Origin: Albifimbria verrucaria
Lineage: Eukaryota; Ascomycota; Sordariomycetes; Hypocreales; Stachybotryaceae
DNA length: 64,000 nt
Direction: 5' to 3'
NCBI GenBank assembly: GCA_020081605.1
Contig: JAHREC010000007.1
Location: forward strand, 1,380,977-1,444,976
Under the pieces are notes generated by a model, which was given only the letters and a program-made list of their open reading frames with translations, ran no database searches and was not told the origin of the DNA. The position numbers and the translations under genes were made by a program. Below, piece after piece: positions 10,918 through 23,662 of the stretch (positions are counted from its first letter, which is position 1; the number at the start of each line of letters is the position of its first letter).

Positions 10918-11809
10918 TGTGTGAAGACAACAATGCAAAATTGTAATCCGCTAAAATTAGGGGTTGGGTCGCATGTACTTCAAATACAGATGTAACTATG
11001 TCAAATGGGAGACGATGGGATAACCAGGTATGGGGAGGGAGAGCCAGAAATATACGGCTTGTGCCATTTATATGAACACCAAGCCACGCTACGAGTGATT
11101 TCCTGCTAATGACACCCCAAGAGAAAATGTGTGGGAATAAAAGGTACCCCTACAATTTGTAATATGACCGAGGCCCAGACCTGCCAGGAGACGATTATGC
11201 TCGTAGTCGAAATCTCCACATGATCCCATCATCCAGAGATCTTGCCTAAAGAGGAGAAAGGTCCATCTAAATAGGAATGATCAGCCGTCCATACGGCCCC
11301 TCTGTTTTTGAACTTCATTGACTTACACCATTCCATGCTGTCAGCCAGTAAACTCGGCACCCGTCAACTACCTGGTTCTAGAGAGTGTTCATCTAGACTG
11401 TGTTGGAGTTTGCAAGGATGTCAAGTAGTTAGCATACCTCGTGATCTCCTTTAACCGGCGCAACGATGACAAATGTAAAAGAGGCAAGGAATCAACGGCT
11501 TCGGCGGCTCACAGCCAAATAAAAAGTTCCATGTCTGTTATCACGCTGTATAGGAGCTTTTTAACGGCTCTATTAATAATTTTTGCATTTCTAATCATGA
11601 TTTCATCAATTCCATAGTGAATGCATCTGCATTCCGAGGTGTGGTTTGAGTATTTAAACGAGGAATAATATAAATAAGGCCCGCTGGACCATCATTACCT
11701 GTCTGCTTGGTCAAGGTCCTTCTCCATTACCGAAGAACTATACATTCTAATACTCCATATTAACTCTGTCATCTGCCACTAATTTTTGTTGCCTGTAAGA
11801 TCTACGAAA
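10918..11809. promoter_or_regulatory. Divergent promoter region between NmrA-like and GST genes
   Basis: Both flanking genes point away from this 892-bp stretch, so it must contain both promoters. On the GST side TATAAATA lies at 11669-11676, about 135 bp before the GST ATG, followed by a pyrimidine-rich leader. A CCCCT stress-element-like pentamer occurs near 11149-11153, which can be chance. Shared control of the two genes is plausible because of the divergent layout but is not shown. Confidence 0.5.
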
Positions 11810-12819
11810 ATGGGCATCAAGACCAATATTACTCTTTACACCGAGGGCACTCCCAACGGCCTCAAAGTCTCGATTGCTCTTGAAGAGCTGGGGCTTGAGT
11901 ACAAGGTATGAATTCCAATGCATGTCCAATCGACTTGAAACAGATACTAAAGTGTGCCTTGCATGTAGGTTCGCTCGCTTGATCTTTCTAAATTTGAACA
12001 GAAAGAACCATGGTTTCTCGAGATCAATCCAAACGGTCGTATTCCGGCTATAACCGACAAGGATGAGAATGGAAATGAACTCAAGATTTTTGAGAGCGGT
12101 GCCATTCTTGAGTATCTTGTGGGCAGATACGACAAGGAGCATAAAATTTCCTACTCATTTGGCTCCAAGGAGTACTGGGAGGCAACCAGTTGGGTATGAG
12201 TTCCGTTATATACCTCGGGTATCCATCTTATTATTGCCTGCATAACTAACACTTCTCAGCTCATGTGGCAGATGGCTGGCCTAGGACCTATGCAAGGCCA
12301 GGCGAACCATTTTGCGAGTATGTATATCTCCGCTACGTGGTAAACGAGTTGCTTGGATTGACGTAATATCACACTCAGGATTTGCTGATGCGATCTATCC
12401 GTACGCTATTAACCGCTATGTGAATGAGAGTCGTCGACTTTATCGTATTCTCGACGCCCAAATCGCAAAGAATCCGTCGGGCTATATTGTTGGTGATCAC
12501 GTTAGTATCGCTGACATTGCTTGTTGGCCTTGGGTTTGTGCCTGGAGTAAGTCATTGGGTAACAATTCATATTTCATTGCGATGGAGTCTAATTGTTATA
12601 ACAGAATACTCCGCAGTGCCTGAGCTGGACGAATTTCCTAATGTGAAGAAATGGATGAAGATGCTCTTCCAAAGGCCAGGCTTTGATAGAGGTCGCAATG
12701 TCCCGGGGCCCCATTACCATTATGAATTAAACAAGCTTTCCGAAGAAGAGCTGAATGAGCTTTCTAAGGTTAGAGGAGAGTGGGTTCAGATCGGCATGAA
12801 GCGGGACGCTGAGGCCTGA
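11810..12819 (+). CDS. Glutathione S-transferase, Ure2-like (Nu/GTT2-like) class, five intact exons
   Basis: Cytosolic glutathione S-transferase that would conjugate or reduce electrophiles with glutathione. The thioredoxin-like N-terminal domain shows LYTEGTPNGLKVSIALEEL, NPNGRIPAI (cis-proline) and the glutathione-binding FESGAILEYL (Glu-Ser). The all-alpha C-terminal domain shows WLMWQMAGLGPMQGQ, typical of Ure2-like and bacterial YfcG-like enzymes, and the N-capping box GDHVSIADIA. Exons are 11810-11905, 11969-12193, 12260-12317, 12379-12546 and 12605-12819. Introns are 63, 66, 61 and 58 bp, with GTATGA, GTATGA, GTATGT and GTAAGT donors. The exons total 762 bases, 253 residues, with no frame error. 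The start is the first ATG after the TATA box and opens the conserved beta-1 strand. It is the last gene before the AT-rich block and the only one here with a clean frame. Confidence 0.93.
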
Positions 12820-13030
12820 AAGAGATGAAGAGAGAAGATACTATTAAGAGGCCGGTGATAGGGTTTATTATACCATAAGCAAGACTACGCTAAGTTATAT
12901 CTCTTTAAATATATAGCGGTTTGAATAACGTACCAGTCTCGATATTATATTGGTCTATTATGAGAATTAGAGGGCACGGCCTCTCTTACTCTTTAAACCA
13001 GTAGTAATTGATAAATAAATAAGATATTTA
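12820..13030. other. Transition from genic DNA to the AT-rich block
   Basis: The GC content falls within about 200 bp downstream of the GST stop. The first half still has mixed sequence (3' untranslated region, ATATATCTCTTTAAATATATAG); from about 13,010 almost every base is A or T. The last part of mixed sequence ends in TAGGAAGCTAGGG at about 13,051-13,063. Confidence 0.6.
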
Positions 13031-13344
13031 AAACTAAGAGTAGTGCTTTAATAGGAAGCTAGGGTAATTTATATTAATATATATATAATAATATATTTAA
13101 ATAATAATTTAATTAATAAATAATTTATAATTCTTCTTAAAAATTAAGAATATAAATTAATAAATATTATTTATTATTTATTAAATTTAAAATTATAAAA
13201 TTATTAAAGATTTATTATATAAAAAAATTATAAAAAGTTTAAATTAATTATAATTATTTTAAGTAAAAGATTTTTTATTAAAATATAAAATATTAAATTT
13301 ATTTATATTTAAAATAATATAATTAAAATATAAAAGTAATTATA

Positions 13345-13510
13345 ATAGGAAAAGGCAAGGTGTTTTCTCATGCTAATAGACCAAAGATCCGTCAATGCCT
13401 CGCCTTATTGCGAGCGCATTGCCTTGCCATACTATATAAGCCTACGAGAGCCTAGGGCATAGCCGTGGCCTCGCCACGCTATCGGTGCTATCCCTATTTT
13501 CCGTAATAGT
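13345..13510. other. Island of normal GC inside the AT block
   Basis: About 165 bp keeps roughly balanced base composition, beginning GGAAAAGGCAAGGTG and ending ATCCCTATTTTCCG, with abrupt A/T on both sides. It contains GGCAAGG..CCTTGCC and an imperfect hairpin AGCCGTGGCCTCGCCACGCT at about 13,460-13,480. No protein or known RNA is recognised. It either escaped RIP because it is single-copy or short, or was inserted later. Confidence 0.6.
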
Positions 13511-13524
13511 TTTTATTTTTATTT

Positions 13525-14170
13525 TTTAAAAATATGATTATATATTATAATTTATATTAATATAATACGTAAAATATACTAGAATAAACTAACTTAATAT
13601 CTATAGAATAACTAAGGATTATATATATTATTCTTTATTAAGCTATAATTAATATAAAAATCTTTATTATAAAAAACCTTCTAAAAAGGAATTTCTTATA
13701 TATAATAAAAGATTTAATAATTATATTTTATAGAATAATAAAATAAAAATATAAAGAAAATTTATAAATAATATTAAATTAATAAATAATAATAAAGAAA
13801 TATTATATAAAGATAATTAATATAATTAATATAATAATATAATAAGATTAAAATAAAATTTAAAAATATAAATTAAAAAAATAATTATTAAAAATAAAAA
13901 TAATAATTAATAATATTTTTAAAATTAATATTAAAATAAAATAAAAATTTTAATTATTAATTAAAAGATTATTAATTATTAATAATATATAATTATTAAG
14001 CTATTTTTTAATTAAATTTTTTAAAAAATAATTTAAATTAATTAATAATTTAATATATATTATTTTAAATTAAAATAAGCTTTATTTATTTATTTAAGAA
14101 TAATAAAATTTAATTTTATTTATTTAATATTTATTTTATAATATAGAATAATCCTTAATTATAATATTAT
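13525..14170 (-). repeat. Inverted copy (left arm) of a 0.65-kb repeat unit
   Basis: Read on the minus strand this matches 15,193-15,860 over its whole length. Anchors are the segment at 13,545-13,620 (CTAGAATAAACTAACTTAATATC...) against the reverse complement of 15,785-15,855, and TAAGCTTTATTTATTTATTTAAG at about 14,078 against its mirror near 15,270. About 1 kb of unrelated AT sequence separates the arms. Confidence 0.6.
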
Positions 14171-15122
14171 ATTAAATTTTATTAAAAATTAAATTTTAAA
14201 ATATATTTATTTTAAAATAATTTAAAAAAATATAATATATAAAATTTATTTTTTATATTATTAATTATAATTTTATTATAATAAATATATTATTTTATTT
14301 TATTTATAAAATTATAAATATAGAATAAATTTAATAAATAATATATATTTAAAATAAAATCAAAAATAAATTTTAAATATTAATTATATTATTTAAAGAA
14401 ATTATAAATATTAATTTTTTTATTATTTAATATATTTTTAGAATTAAATAATAATAATTTTATAATTATTTATATTTTATTAAATTTTAAAAGAATATTT
14501 TTTAAATAATTTATAAATTTAAATTAAAAATAATTTATAATAATTATATATAATTTAAACTAAAAATAATTTATAATAATTATATTTAATTTAATTAAAT
14601 AATAAAAAATTATTAATTATTTATTAAAAAAGATTTTATAATAATAAAATTTATAATATATTTATTATTATATTATAAATAAAAATATAAATTTTAAATA
14701 TTATAAAATAAAAATAAAATATATATTATAATTAAAATAAATTATATATTATTAATAATCTTATAAAATTAATATAAAATTTAAAAAATAAAATCTTAAT
14801 TTTATAAATTTTAATTTTATAATATAAATATAATTATATTATAATATATTTTATATTATAATTATTTAATTTTTAAAAATAATTATTATTATAATATTAA
14901 AAGATTTTAAATTAGAAAATTAATATATTAAAATATATAAATTTTAAAAAAAATTAAAGTTAAAAATTAAATGTTATATTAAATTAAAAATTAATATATT
15001 TATTATAAAATATATAAGAAATATAATATAATTATAATAAATATTATATAAATATAATTTATATAAAAGAATAAATAATATAAATTTCTTTTTAAAAATA
15101 ATATAAAAATAATATATATGTT

Positions 15123-16012
15123 TTATTATAATAATTACTATATAGAGAAAGTTAAATAGAGATAATATAAAATATATTCTAAGGTAGCTATATATAATAA
15201 TTAAGGTTATTCTATATTATATAATAAATATAAAATAAATAAAATTAAATAATTATTCTTAAATAAATAAATAAAGCTTATTTTTAACTTAAAATAATAT
15301 TATATAGTTATTATTAATTAAATAAATTATCTCTTAAAAACTTAATTTAAAAATAGCTTAATATTTATATATTATTAATAATTAATAATCTTTTAATTAA
15401 TAATTAAAAAAACTCCTATTTATATATTAATATCCTTTCTTTAAAAAATAATAAAGTATTTTATTCCTTTATTTTAATATTAAACTTAAATATATTATTA
15501 ATTATTATTCTTATTTTTATTAATTATTCTTTTAATTTATATTTAAAAACTCTATTAATCTTTATTATATTATTATATTAATTATATTAATTATTCTTAT
15601 ATAATATTCTCTTATTATTATTTATTAAATTAATATTATATATAAATTCTTTTTATATTTTTATTTTATTATTTTATAATATATATTTATTAAATTATTT
15701 ATTATATATAGAGAATTTCTTTTTATAAGGTTTTTTATAGTATAGGCTTCTATATTATTTATAATTAATTAAAGAATTAGGTATATAATTCTTAGTTATT
15801 TTATAGATCTTAGATTGATTTATTCTAGTGTATTTTAGGTATTATATTAATATAGGTTATAATACTATACTTATATTATAAGACTAAGGCTTATAGGCTT
15901 AGGGCTTTATCTATAAGCCTCTAAGCTAACTCTAGGGAGCGCTAAGATTATATAACCTACTCTATAGGTTATATACTCTATAGTATAGAGTAGGTTATTT
16001 TACTTTATAATA
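15123..16012 (-). mobile_element. LTR of the 220-bp family, reverse orientation, split by a 0.67-kb insertion
   Basis: The two pieces 15,123-15,193 and 15,862-16,012 together reconstruct one reversed LTR: AGTTAAATAGAGATAATATAAA..TCTAAGGTAGCTATAT, then ACTTATATTATAAGACTAAGGCTTATAGGC and on to the AACCTACTCTATAGTATAGAGTAGGTT palindrome. The 0.67 kb between them is the repeat unit whose inverted copy lies at 13,525-14,170, so the unit jumped into an already resident LTR. Confidence 0.6.
15193..15862 (+). mobile_element. 0.67-kb repeat unit inserted in an LTR
   Basis: It interrupts the LTR described at 15,123-16,012 and has an inverted counterpart at 13,525-14,170. No clear terminal inverted repeat of its own was found. 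CTATAT and CTATAC at the two junctions could be remains of a target duplication. Class unknown. Confidence 0.5.
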
Positions 16013-16037
16013 TATTTTTATATATTTTTATATATAA

Positions 16038-18720
16038 AGGACTTACTCTATATTTATTATAGTTTTAATATTTGTTAATTATTCTTATAATTAATAAGGC
16101 TAAGGCATTTATTCCTAGCATATTAGTAATATTTATAAAAATTCAAAGAATCTTTATATTAATATTATTCTTTTTTAATAATTATAATTAATTAAAAAAT
16201 TACCTAAGGTTATTTTATATAATATATTATCTTTTAATTATATTATTAATTAAAATAATTTATTATTTTTAATTCCTTAAGCTTTAGCTTTTTATATAAT
16301 TATTTAATAATAAGCTTTTTTAATAATAAGCTTGTTAATATATAAATTAAATTTTTATAATTTTTATAAATAATAAAATCTTTATTATTTAATATTAAAG
16401 AATTAAAATTTATTATATATATATATATATAAGTTATTTATAATATTTTCTTAAGCTTAGAATTAAGAAAATTTAATATTAAAATATATATAATTCTTTT
16501 ATAATTAATATTAATATTAAATTTATATTATATTATCTAAAGTATTTTTATACTTAATTTATAAATATTTTATTAAAAGATTTAATATAGCTTAATTTTT
16601 ATAATAATTAATTAATAAAAATAATATTATTAATATTATAAAAATAATAATATTATAATTATTATATTTTATATATATTTTTTTTAGTTAAGGATTTTTA
16701 AAACTTTAATATATTTAAAAATAATAAATTTATATTATAATAAATATTTTAAAATAATATATATAAAATAAATAATTTATAAAAATTATCTATATTATAT
16801 ATAATATAAAGGTTTAAATATATTAAAAGTTTATTTTTATTTTTTTATTTATATATAATTTTAATATTAATAATAATTAATTAAATATAAGAAAATAGAT
16901 TTTATATTTCAATAAAAACTATAAAATAATATTATTTATAAAAATTAAAAAATATTTATATATTATATAAAGTATATATTTAAGTTTTTTAATAAAGCTT
17001 ATATTTCTCTTTAAATAAATTTAAATATAAAAATTAAATTTTATAATAAATAAATATATATAAAATATTTAATAAGGAAATTAATATTTTATTTATTTTT
17101 ATTATTTTATTAAATTTAATTATTATATTTTAGTTTTTTAAAATTATTATATTTTTTAAAAACTATATTAAAATTATTAATATTAATTATTATATTTTTT
17201 TATTATAATATAAAAATATTTAATAATATATATTATTAAGTTTTTATAATATTAATATTAATTAATATAATAAATAATAGATGTTTATTTTAATAATTAA
17301 ATTTATTATTTTAATATATATTTTTAAATTTTTTTAATTATTATAGATTTTTATAAAATCTTTAAAATATTATTTAAATAGTTTTTTTAAATAATTATTA
17401 ATAAGCTTATTTTAAATATTAAAAATATCTTAAAGCTTAAATTATAAATAATTTTATTATTTATAAAATATTTTATTATTTTAAAAATAAATTCTATATA
17501 ATTAATAAAAATACTCTTATTAATATATTAATAATAAAGAATATAAAGGATTTTTTATAATATTTAATTTATATTTAATATTTTTAAAGAATTAAGATTA
17601 TAATATTATTATAATCTATTATAATTTAATTTTAAATTTTTTTAAAAATATAATTATTTAAATAATTATTTATATATAATATATTTTAATCTTTTTATTT
17701 ATAAAAATAATAATAATATAAAAGGTTTTTTCATAAAAACTATATTATATATATTAAATATTAATATTTTATAATAATTTATTCTATATATATTATTAAA
17801 AAATTATATATTAAAATATTAATTTAAAATTTAAATTTTTATTATTAATATAATAAAAAAAGCTATTTTTATATTAATTATTTTATAAAATCATATATTT
17901 TTATTATTATTAAATATATATAATTAATTAAATTAATAATAAGCTAATATTTAATTTTATAATTATTTAAAATATTATTATTATAAAAAAATTTTAATAT
18001 TAATTATAATAATATTATAAATATTATTATTATTTTTAATATATAAATATTATAGGATTAAATAAAAATTAAAATTAATCTTTAAAAGTTTAAAAATAAT
18101 ATTTTATTATTTAATATTTTCTTTTTATAATATTTTATAAATATAATAAATATATTAAGCTTATAATTATATATATTTATTATTTTAATATTAATTTATT
18201 ATATAATTTATTATTTAAAGTATAATTATTAAATAAAAATTATATAAAAATAATTAATTTATTATATTATAATCTTTTAATATTTATTAATATAAATACT
18301 TAATAATATTTTTTTATTATTATTTAATTTTTATTAAAATCTTATTAAAAATAATTTATTTTTATTATATTAAATAAAAATATACTATAAATTTAATATA
18401 TTTAGCTTTTTAAATAAGTAATTAAATTAATATTTAATTATTTAATAATATTATTTATAATATTAAATATAGCTTTATATAAAAAAAGAATAATTAAAGA
18501 TAATTATTATTTTTAATTATAAAGAATTAAAACTATAGAATATTAATTATAATAAGAATAATAAATAATAATAAAAAAATAAAAATAATAAATATATTTT
18601 ATATCTATATTATATTTTTAATATTATTTATAGGAAAATATTAATATTATATATTAAGGGTATTATATTATAAAAATAATAAATAAATATTAAAATTATA
18701 GTAAGTATAGAGTAGATTTT
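16038..18720 (+). mobile_element. 2.68-kb terminal-inverted-repeat DNA transposon, RIP-degraded (copy 1)
   Basis: The left end AGGACTTACTCTATATTTATTATAGTTTTAAT is mirrored at the right end (reverse complement AAAATCTACTCTATACTTACTATAATTTTAAT), differing by transitions only. The interior is collinear with copy 2 at 25,890-28,544: for example 17,695-17,820 matches 27,510-27,640. No transposase frame survives. Confidence 0.6.
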
Positions 18721-19943
18721 TATATAAAATTATATATTTATTAATTTTAGGATTCTTTATTTTTATTTAATAAATATATAAAATTATTAAGAATATAAAA
18801 TATAATTAATATAATAATATATTAAAATTTATTTATTAAAATAAAAAAATAATAATAAATATTAATTAAATAATAAATATAATATATAAATAATTTTTAA
18901 ATATATTAAAATAATATTTAATAAAAAGTTTATTTATATATATTTTTATATATTAAAGTCTTTTAATATATAATTAAATATATATTATAAAAATTATTAA
19001 ATTAATTTAAAAAGTTATAATATATATTTAAAATTATATTCTAAATAAATTAAAATTATTTATAATTTATAAATATAATATATATTTTTAAAAATTATAT
19101 TATAATAGAATTATATATTTTTATTATAAATATAATTCCAATAATCTTTTTATAAAACTTGAAAATTATATATTAATTTTTTTATAAAATTCTATAATTA
19201 AAATAATAATATTATAAATATAAAATTATATTTATTATAATATTATATATATATTTTTAGATATATATATATATTTAAATTTTAAATAAATATTAAATTA
19301 TCTTTAAATATTTGAAAAATAATAAATAAAGCTACTAAAAGATAATATTATAATAATTATATAGTAATTTTAAAATAAGAATTAAATAATAATTTATTAG
19401 AAAAATATAAATGAATATATAAAAGATAAAATATAAATTTATATATAGAAAAATAAAATATAAATTTATAAAATATATAGAAGAATTATAATTATAAATA
19501 GAGCTTTTTATAATAATAATAAAAGATTTTATTTAATTTAATATATAAAATTAATAAATTTTAAAAAGATTTATTTAAAAAAATAAAATAAAGATTTTAT
19601 ATATATTATAAATATAAAATTTATCTAAAAATTAATTATATATAATATTTTTAATAAATATAATTATTTAAAAAATATTAATAAAATATATAATAATAAT
19701 ATTATAAAGTAATTTTAATTACTAAAATATAAAATATATAAAAAATAATTAAATATAATTAATATTATAAATATTATAAATAAAAATATAAAATAAAATA
19801 TTAATTTTTAAAATTAAAATATATATCTTATATATATAATATATTTAAAAAAAAAAATAATATTTATTTAATAATTAAAGAATTAAATTTTAAAATATTA
19901 AATTTTTATAAAAATAATATATAATTAATTTTATATTTACTTT

Positions 19944-19951
19944 ATAATAAT

Positions 19952-19980
<29 letters not shown>
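19944..19980. repeat. (TA)n tract
   Basis: About fifteen or more consecutive TA dinucleotides within family C copy 1. Confidence 0.7.
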
Positions 19981-19983
<3 letters not shown>

Positions 19984-21591
19984 TTATTAATTAATTTTAT
20001 TAATTAAATATTATAATAAATAAATAAAATAAAATTAATAATTTATTAATTTTTATAAAAATATAATTTTAAGTTTAAAATATAATTAATATAATAATAA
20101 ATTTAATATTAAGTATTTTTAAAAAATAAAAAATAAATAAATTATTAAAATATTTAAAATTAAATTTTATAAATAATATTTAAATTATTATTATATTAAA
20201 TTTAAATTATATTAATTTATATATTTTTTAGAATATTAATATTAAATTTTTATAAATATAAAAATAATTTAAAATATAAAATTTATTATAAATTTAAATT
20301 ATATTTATATTATTTTTTAATAATAATAAATATATTAAAATTATATAATAATATTAAATTTTTATATATTAAAAATCTATTTTATTATTTAATATAATAA
20401 ATAAAATAATAAAAATACTAATTTAAATAATATATATAATATAAATTTAATATTATTCTATTTTATTTTTCTAATTAAATAATAAAAAGGTTTTTAATAT
20501 AATTATATAAAATAGATTAATTTAAATATTAAATAAAATAAATATTATTAATATTATATATAATATAAGAAAGAATAATTTAATTAAAATACTTTTTTAT
20601 TTTATAAAATTAATATTAAATTAACAAATTTATTTTATAAATTATTATAAATATTTTTATTTAATTTATTTAATAATAATTTATATTAATTAATTTTATT
20701 ATAATTATATAAAATTATTATATTAATTATATTTATAAGTTATATATATTAATCTTATATATATATATTCTATATAAAATCTTTATTTATTATAAATATA
20801 TTTTAAAAAAATAATAACTTATATATTTAATTAATATATTCTTATACTAAATAAATTATCTTTTAATTATTACTAATATATATTATATAATTTTAATTAA
20901 AAATATATAAATTGAATTAATAATTTTAATTATTAATTTTTATTTTAATAAGAAAATTACAATTTTTAAATATTATAATAATTTTCAAAAATTATAATTT
21001 TTTAAGATTATAATTATAAAAAATAATTAAAACTTTAAAATAAAAAAATAAAAAGAAACTATAAGAATTTTATATATATTAAAATTATAATTAAACTATA
21101 TAAATTATTATAAAAACACTTAGAAATTTATAATATAAAAATAAAATTATAATAATATTTAATATATATAAAAAATAAAATATTAAAATTATATAATGAA
21201 AATTTATAAAATTAAAATTTACTTATAAGCTTTTAAGTTAATTTAAAAGAATTATTAATATTATATAATCTATTTTATAATTTATATATTTAATATTATT
21301 AAATAAATTATTTTAATTTTATAATAAAAATTTATATAAATTATATTTAATAATTAATTAAAATAATTAATATATATTTATAATTTTTAATTATTAAATT
21401 TATTTAATTATATAAAAATTATAAAATATATAAAAGTTTTATATTTATATAAATAAAAATTTTAAAAAATAAAATTATAAAATTCTTTTTATAAAATATT
21501 TTTAAGAATAATAAGATTTTATATTTAATATTAAAAAATTAAAAATAATATATATTTTTATTTATTATTTATTTTATAAATATATTTATAT

Positions 21592-21662
21592 AATTATTAT
21601 AAAAGTATTATAAAAGTATTATAAAATTATTATAAAATTATTATAAAATTATTATAAAATTA
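21592..21662. repeat. 11-bp AT minisatellite
   Basis: About six tandem copies of ATTATTATAAA, the first two with AAG in place of AAA. It lies inside family C copy 1. Confidence 0.7.
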
Positions 21663-22999
21663 TATTTAATTTTATTTAAATCTTTTATATTAAAATAAAA
21701 TTAAATAAATTATTTATAGATTATTTTAAATAAATTATATAAAATTATTTTATTTTATAAAAAAATAAAATGGTAATTATATAATAATAAATAAATTATA
21801 TATTTATATTTAATTTAGTATAAATATATATTAAATAATATTTTTTTAATATATATTAAAAGTATTATAAATATAATATTATTAAATATTATATAAATAT
21901 AAAAATAAAATAAAATTATAATAAAATTATAATAATATTAAAATATTTTTAAATAATAAATAATATTTTTATATTAAAGTCTTTTAAATTTTATAGAAGT
22001 TTTTAATTTATAAAAATAATTATAATATTAGAATATAAATATATTATATTTATAATAAAATTATATTTTCTTTTTAATTTTTTAATTGTTTAATTTTCTT
22101 TCAATCTTTTAATAATTTGATTAAAAGATTATTTATTTATATATTTTCCTAAAAAGTATTTATAATAATATAATATTATAATTATTACTTATTATATTTA
22201 ATATATATATAAAGATTAAAAGTTTGTAATTTTAATTTTAAAAATTAAATATATATAATTTTTTTAAAAATATTATATTAAAAAGAAAACATTAAGAAGT
22301 TTAAATTATATTTATATTATATTAAATTAACTATTTACTTAAAAAACCCTTCTAAATAAAGTTAAAATCTTTTAATTAAAAATATAATAATATTATTATA
22401 AATAATAATAAAGAATTAATAATTTAAATGAATATTATAAATATTTTATATTTAATAAGTATATTTTTTAAAATTTATTAAAATATAAATCTTATATATA
22501 TAAATATAAATTATATAACTAAAATTAATTAAAATTAATAAATAATTAATAAATAATATAATATTATATTAAAAATACTATATATATAATTTATTATAGC
22601 ATTAATTAGTTAATAAATTATTTTAATTTTATAATAACAAAAACTTTCTTTATTTTTAATAATTTTAATATTTTAGAATTTTATATAATTATATATATTA
22701 TATTCTTTAAATATTATAAACGCTTTATTATTCTTATTTTAATTCTATTATATTTTTCATTATTTATAATATTTATATATTATAAAATATATTATTATAT
22801 TACTTTTTTAAATAATGTTTTTTAAATAAATTTATATTAAAAAAATCATTATATTAAATGATTATAATACTAATTATAATATTAATAATATAAACTCTTT
22901 TATAATACATTTTATATTTATTTAAACTATTTTTTATTAATATTTTAAAAACTTAATTAAAAAATATAATAATTATATATAATAAATATATTTTATATT

Positions 23000-23310
23000 A
23001 TATTAAAATAAATAAATACTTATAGTTATATTATGCTAATTGTTTTATTTTCTATGTTTTTAAAGCTTATTTAAAATATAGAAATAAATATATAAAATAG
23101 TTAAAAACTATAAAAAAGAATTTATATAATAAATTACTCTATTATACTTTTATTTATATATTATAAATTTATTTATACTATTAATCTTTTTTATATATAT
23201 AGGAAATCTTAAATACTTATTAGAATTACTATAAAGCTATAGTATACCTAGTGATTATAGTATATTTTATAAAAGTCTATAGTATATTTATTATTTCTTT
23301 TAATAATTAG
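23000..23310 (+). mobile_element. Degraded Mutator-like MITE copy (approximate)
   Basis: Contains the MITE interior segment AAGCTTATTTAAAATATAGAAATAAATATATAAAATAG (about 23,065) and a decayed right end (CTATAGTATATTTATTATTTCTTTT near 23,280-23,305) that parallels the end of the split copy at 53,489-53,494. The left end is not resolved. Confidence 0.4.
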
Positions 23311-23439
23311 ATATTAATGTGAAATTTATTCTTAGTAATAAAAAGAATAAAGAATCATATATATAGCTGTTTTCTTAATTTAGAAATTATTAATAATATA
23401 ATAAACTTTAAATAAAACTATAAAAATTAAGATTAAAAT

Positions 23440-23662
23440 ACTTTATAATATATTTATAACAAATACTATAGTATTTTATTTTTCTTTTCTTAAATACTAT
23501 TCTATTAGACTTAATATTGATTCTTTAATTATTTATCTACTTATAGGGGTAATTCCTTCCTTTCCTAAAATAGCTAGAAGAGGCGTTTTGCTAGTGAGAT
23601 TTATAGTGCACCTAGCAATTATAGTATACTTAATAAAATACTATAATATACCTATCACTTCT
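23440..23662 (+). mobile_element. Mutator-like MITE, right half
   Basis: Matches 29,700-29,926 of the intact copy, including CTACTTATAGGGGTAATTCC, the AAATAGCTAGAAGAGGCGTTTT segment and the terminal CCTATCACTTCT ending at 23,662. It has kept more G and C (GGCGTTTTGCTAGTGAG) than the sequence around it. The left half is missing or too decayed. Confidence 0.6.

Larger units (their letters stand above)
18722..22290 (+). mobile_element. Multi-kb repeat family C, copy 1
   Basis: Direct repeat of 34,210-37,050 and 57,665-63,030. Shared anchors in the same order are TATTTAATAAATATATAAAATTATTAAGAATA near 18,765, the TTTATTTAATAATAATTTATATTAATTAATTTTATTATAATTATATAAAATTA-type segment near 20,660, ACTATAAGAATTTTATATATATTAAAA near 21,058, and the region at 21,715-22,270 shared only with copy 3. 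Ends are approximate. Class not recognised because no coding sequence is left. Confidence 0.5.

Noticed and set aside
10370..10933. NmrA-like reading beginning further upstream in the shifted frame
   Set aside because: That frame begins with a patternless leader. The ATG at 10917 in the other frame gives the family start VIVVLGATG, so a one-base break fits better.
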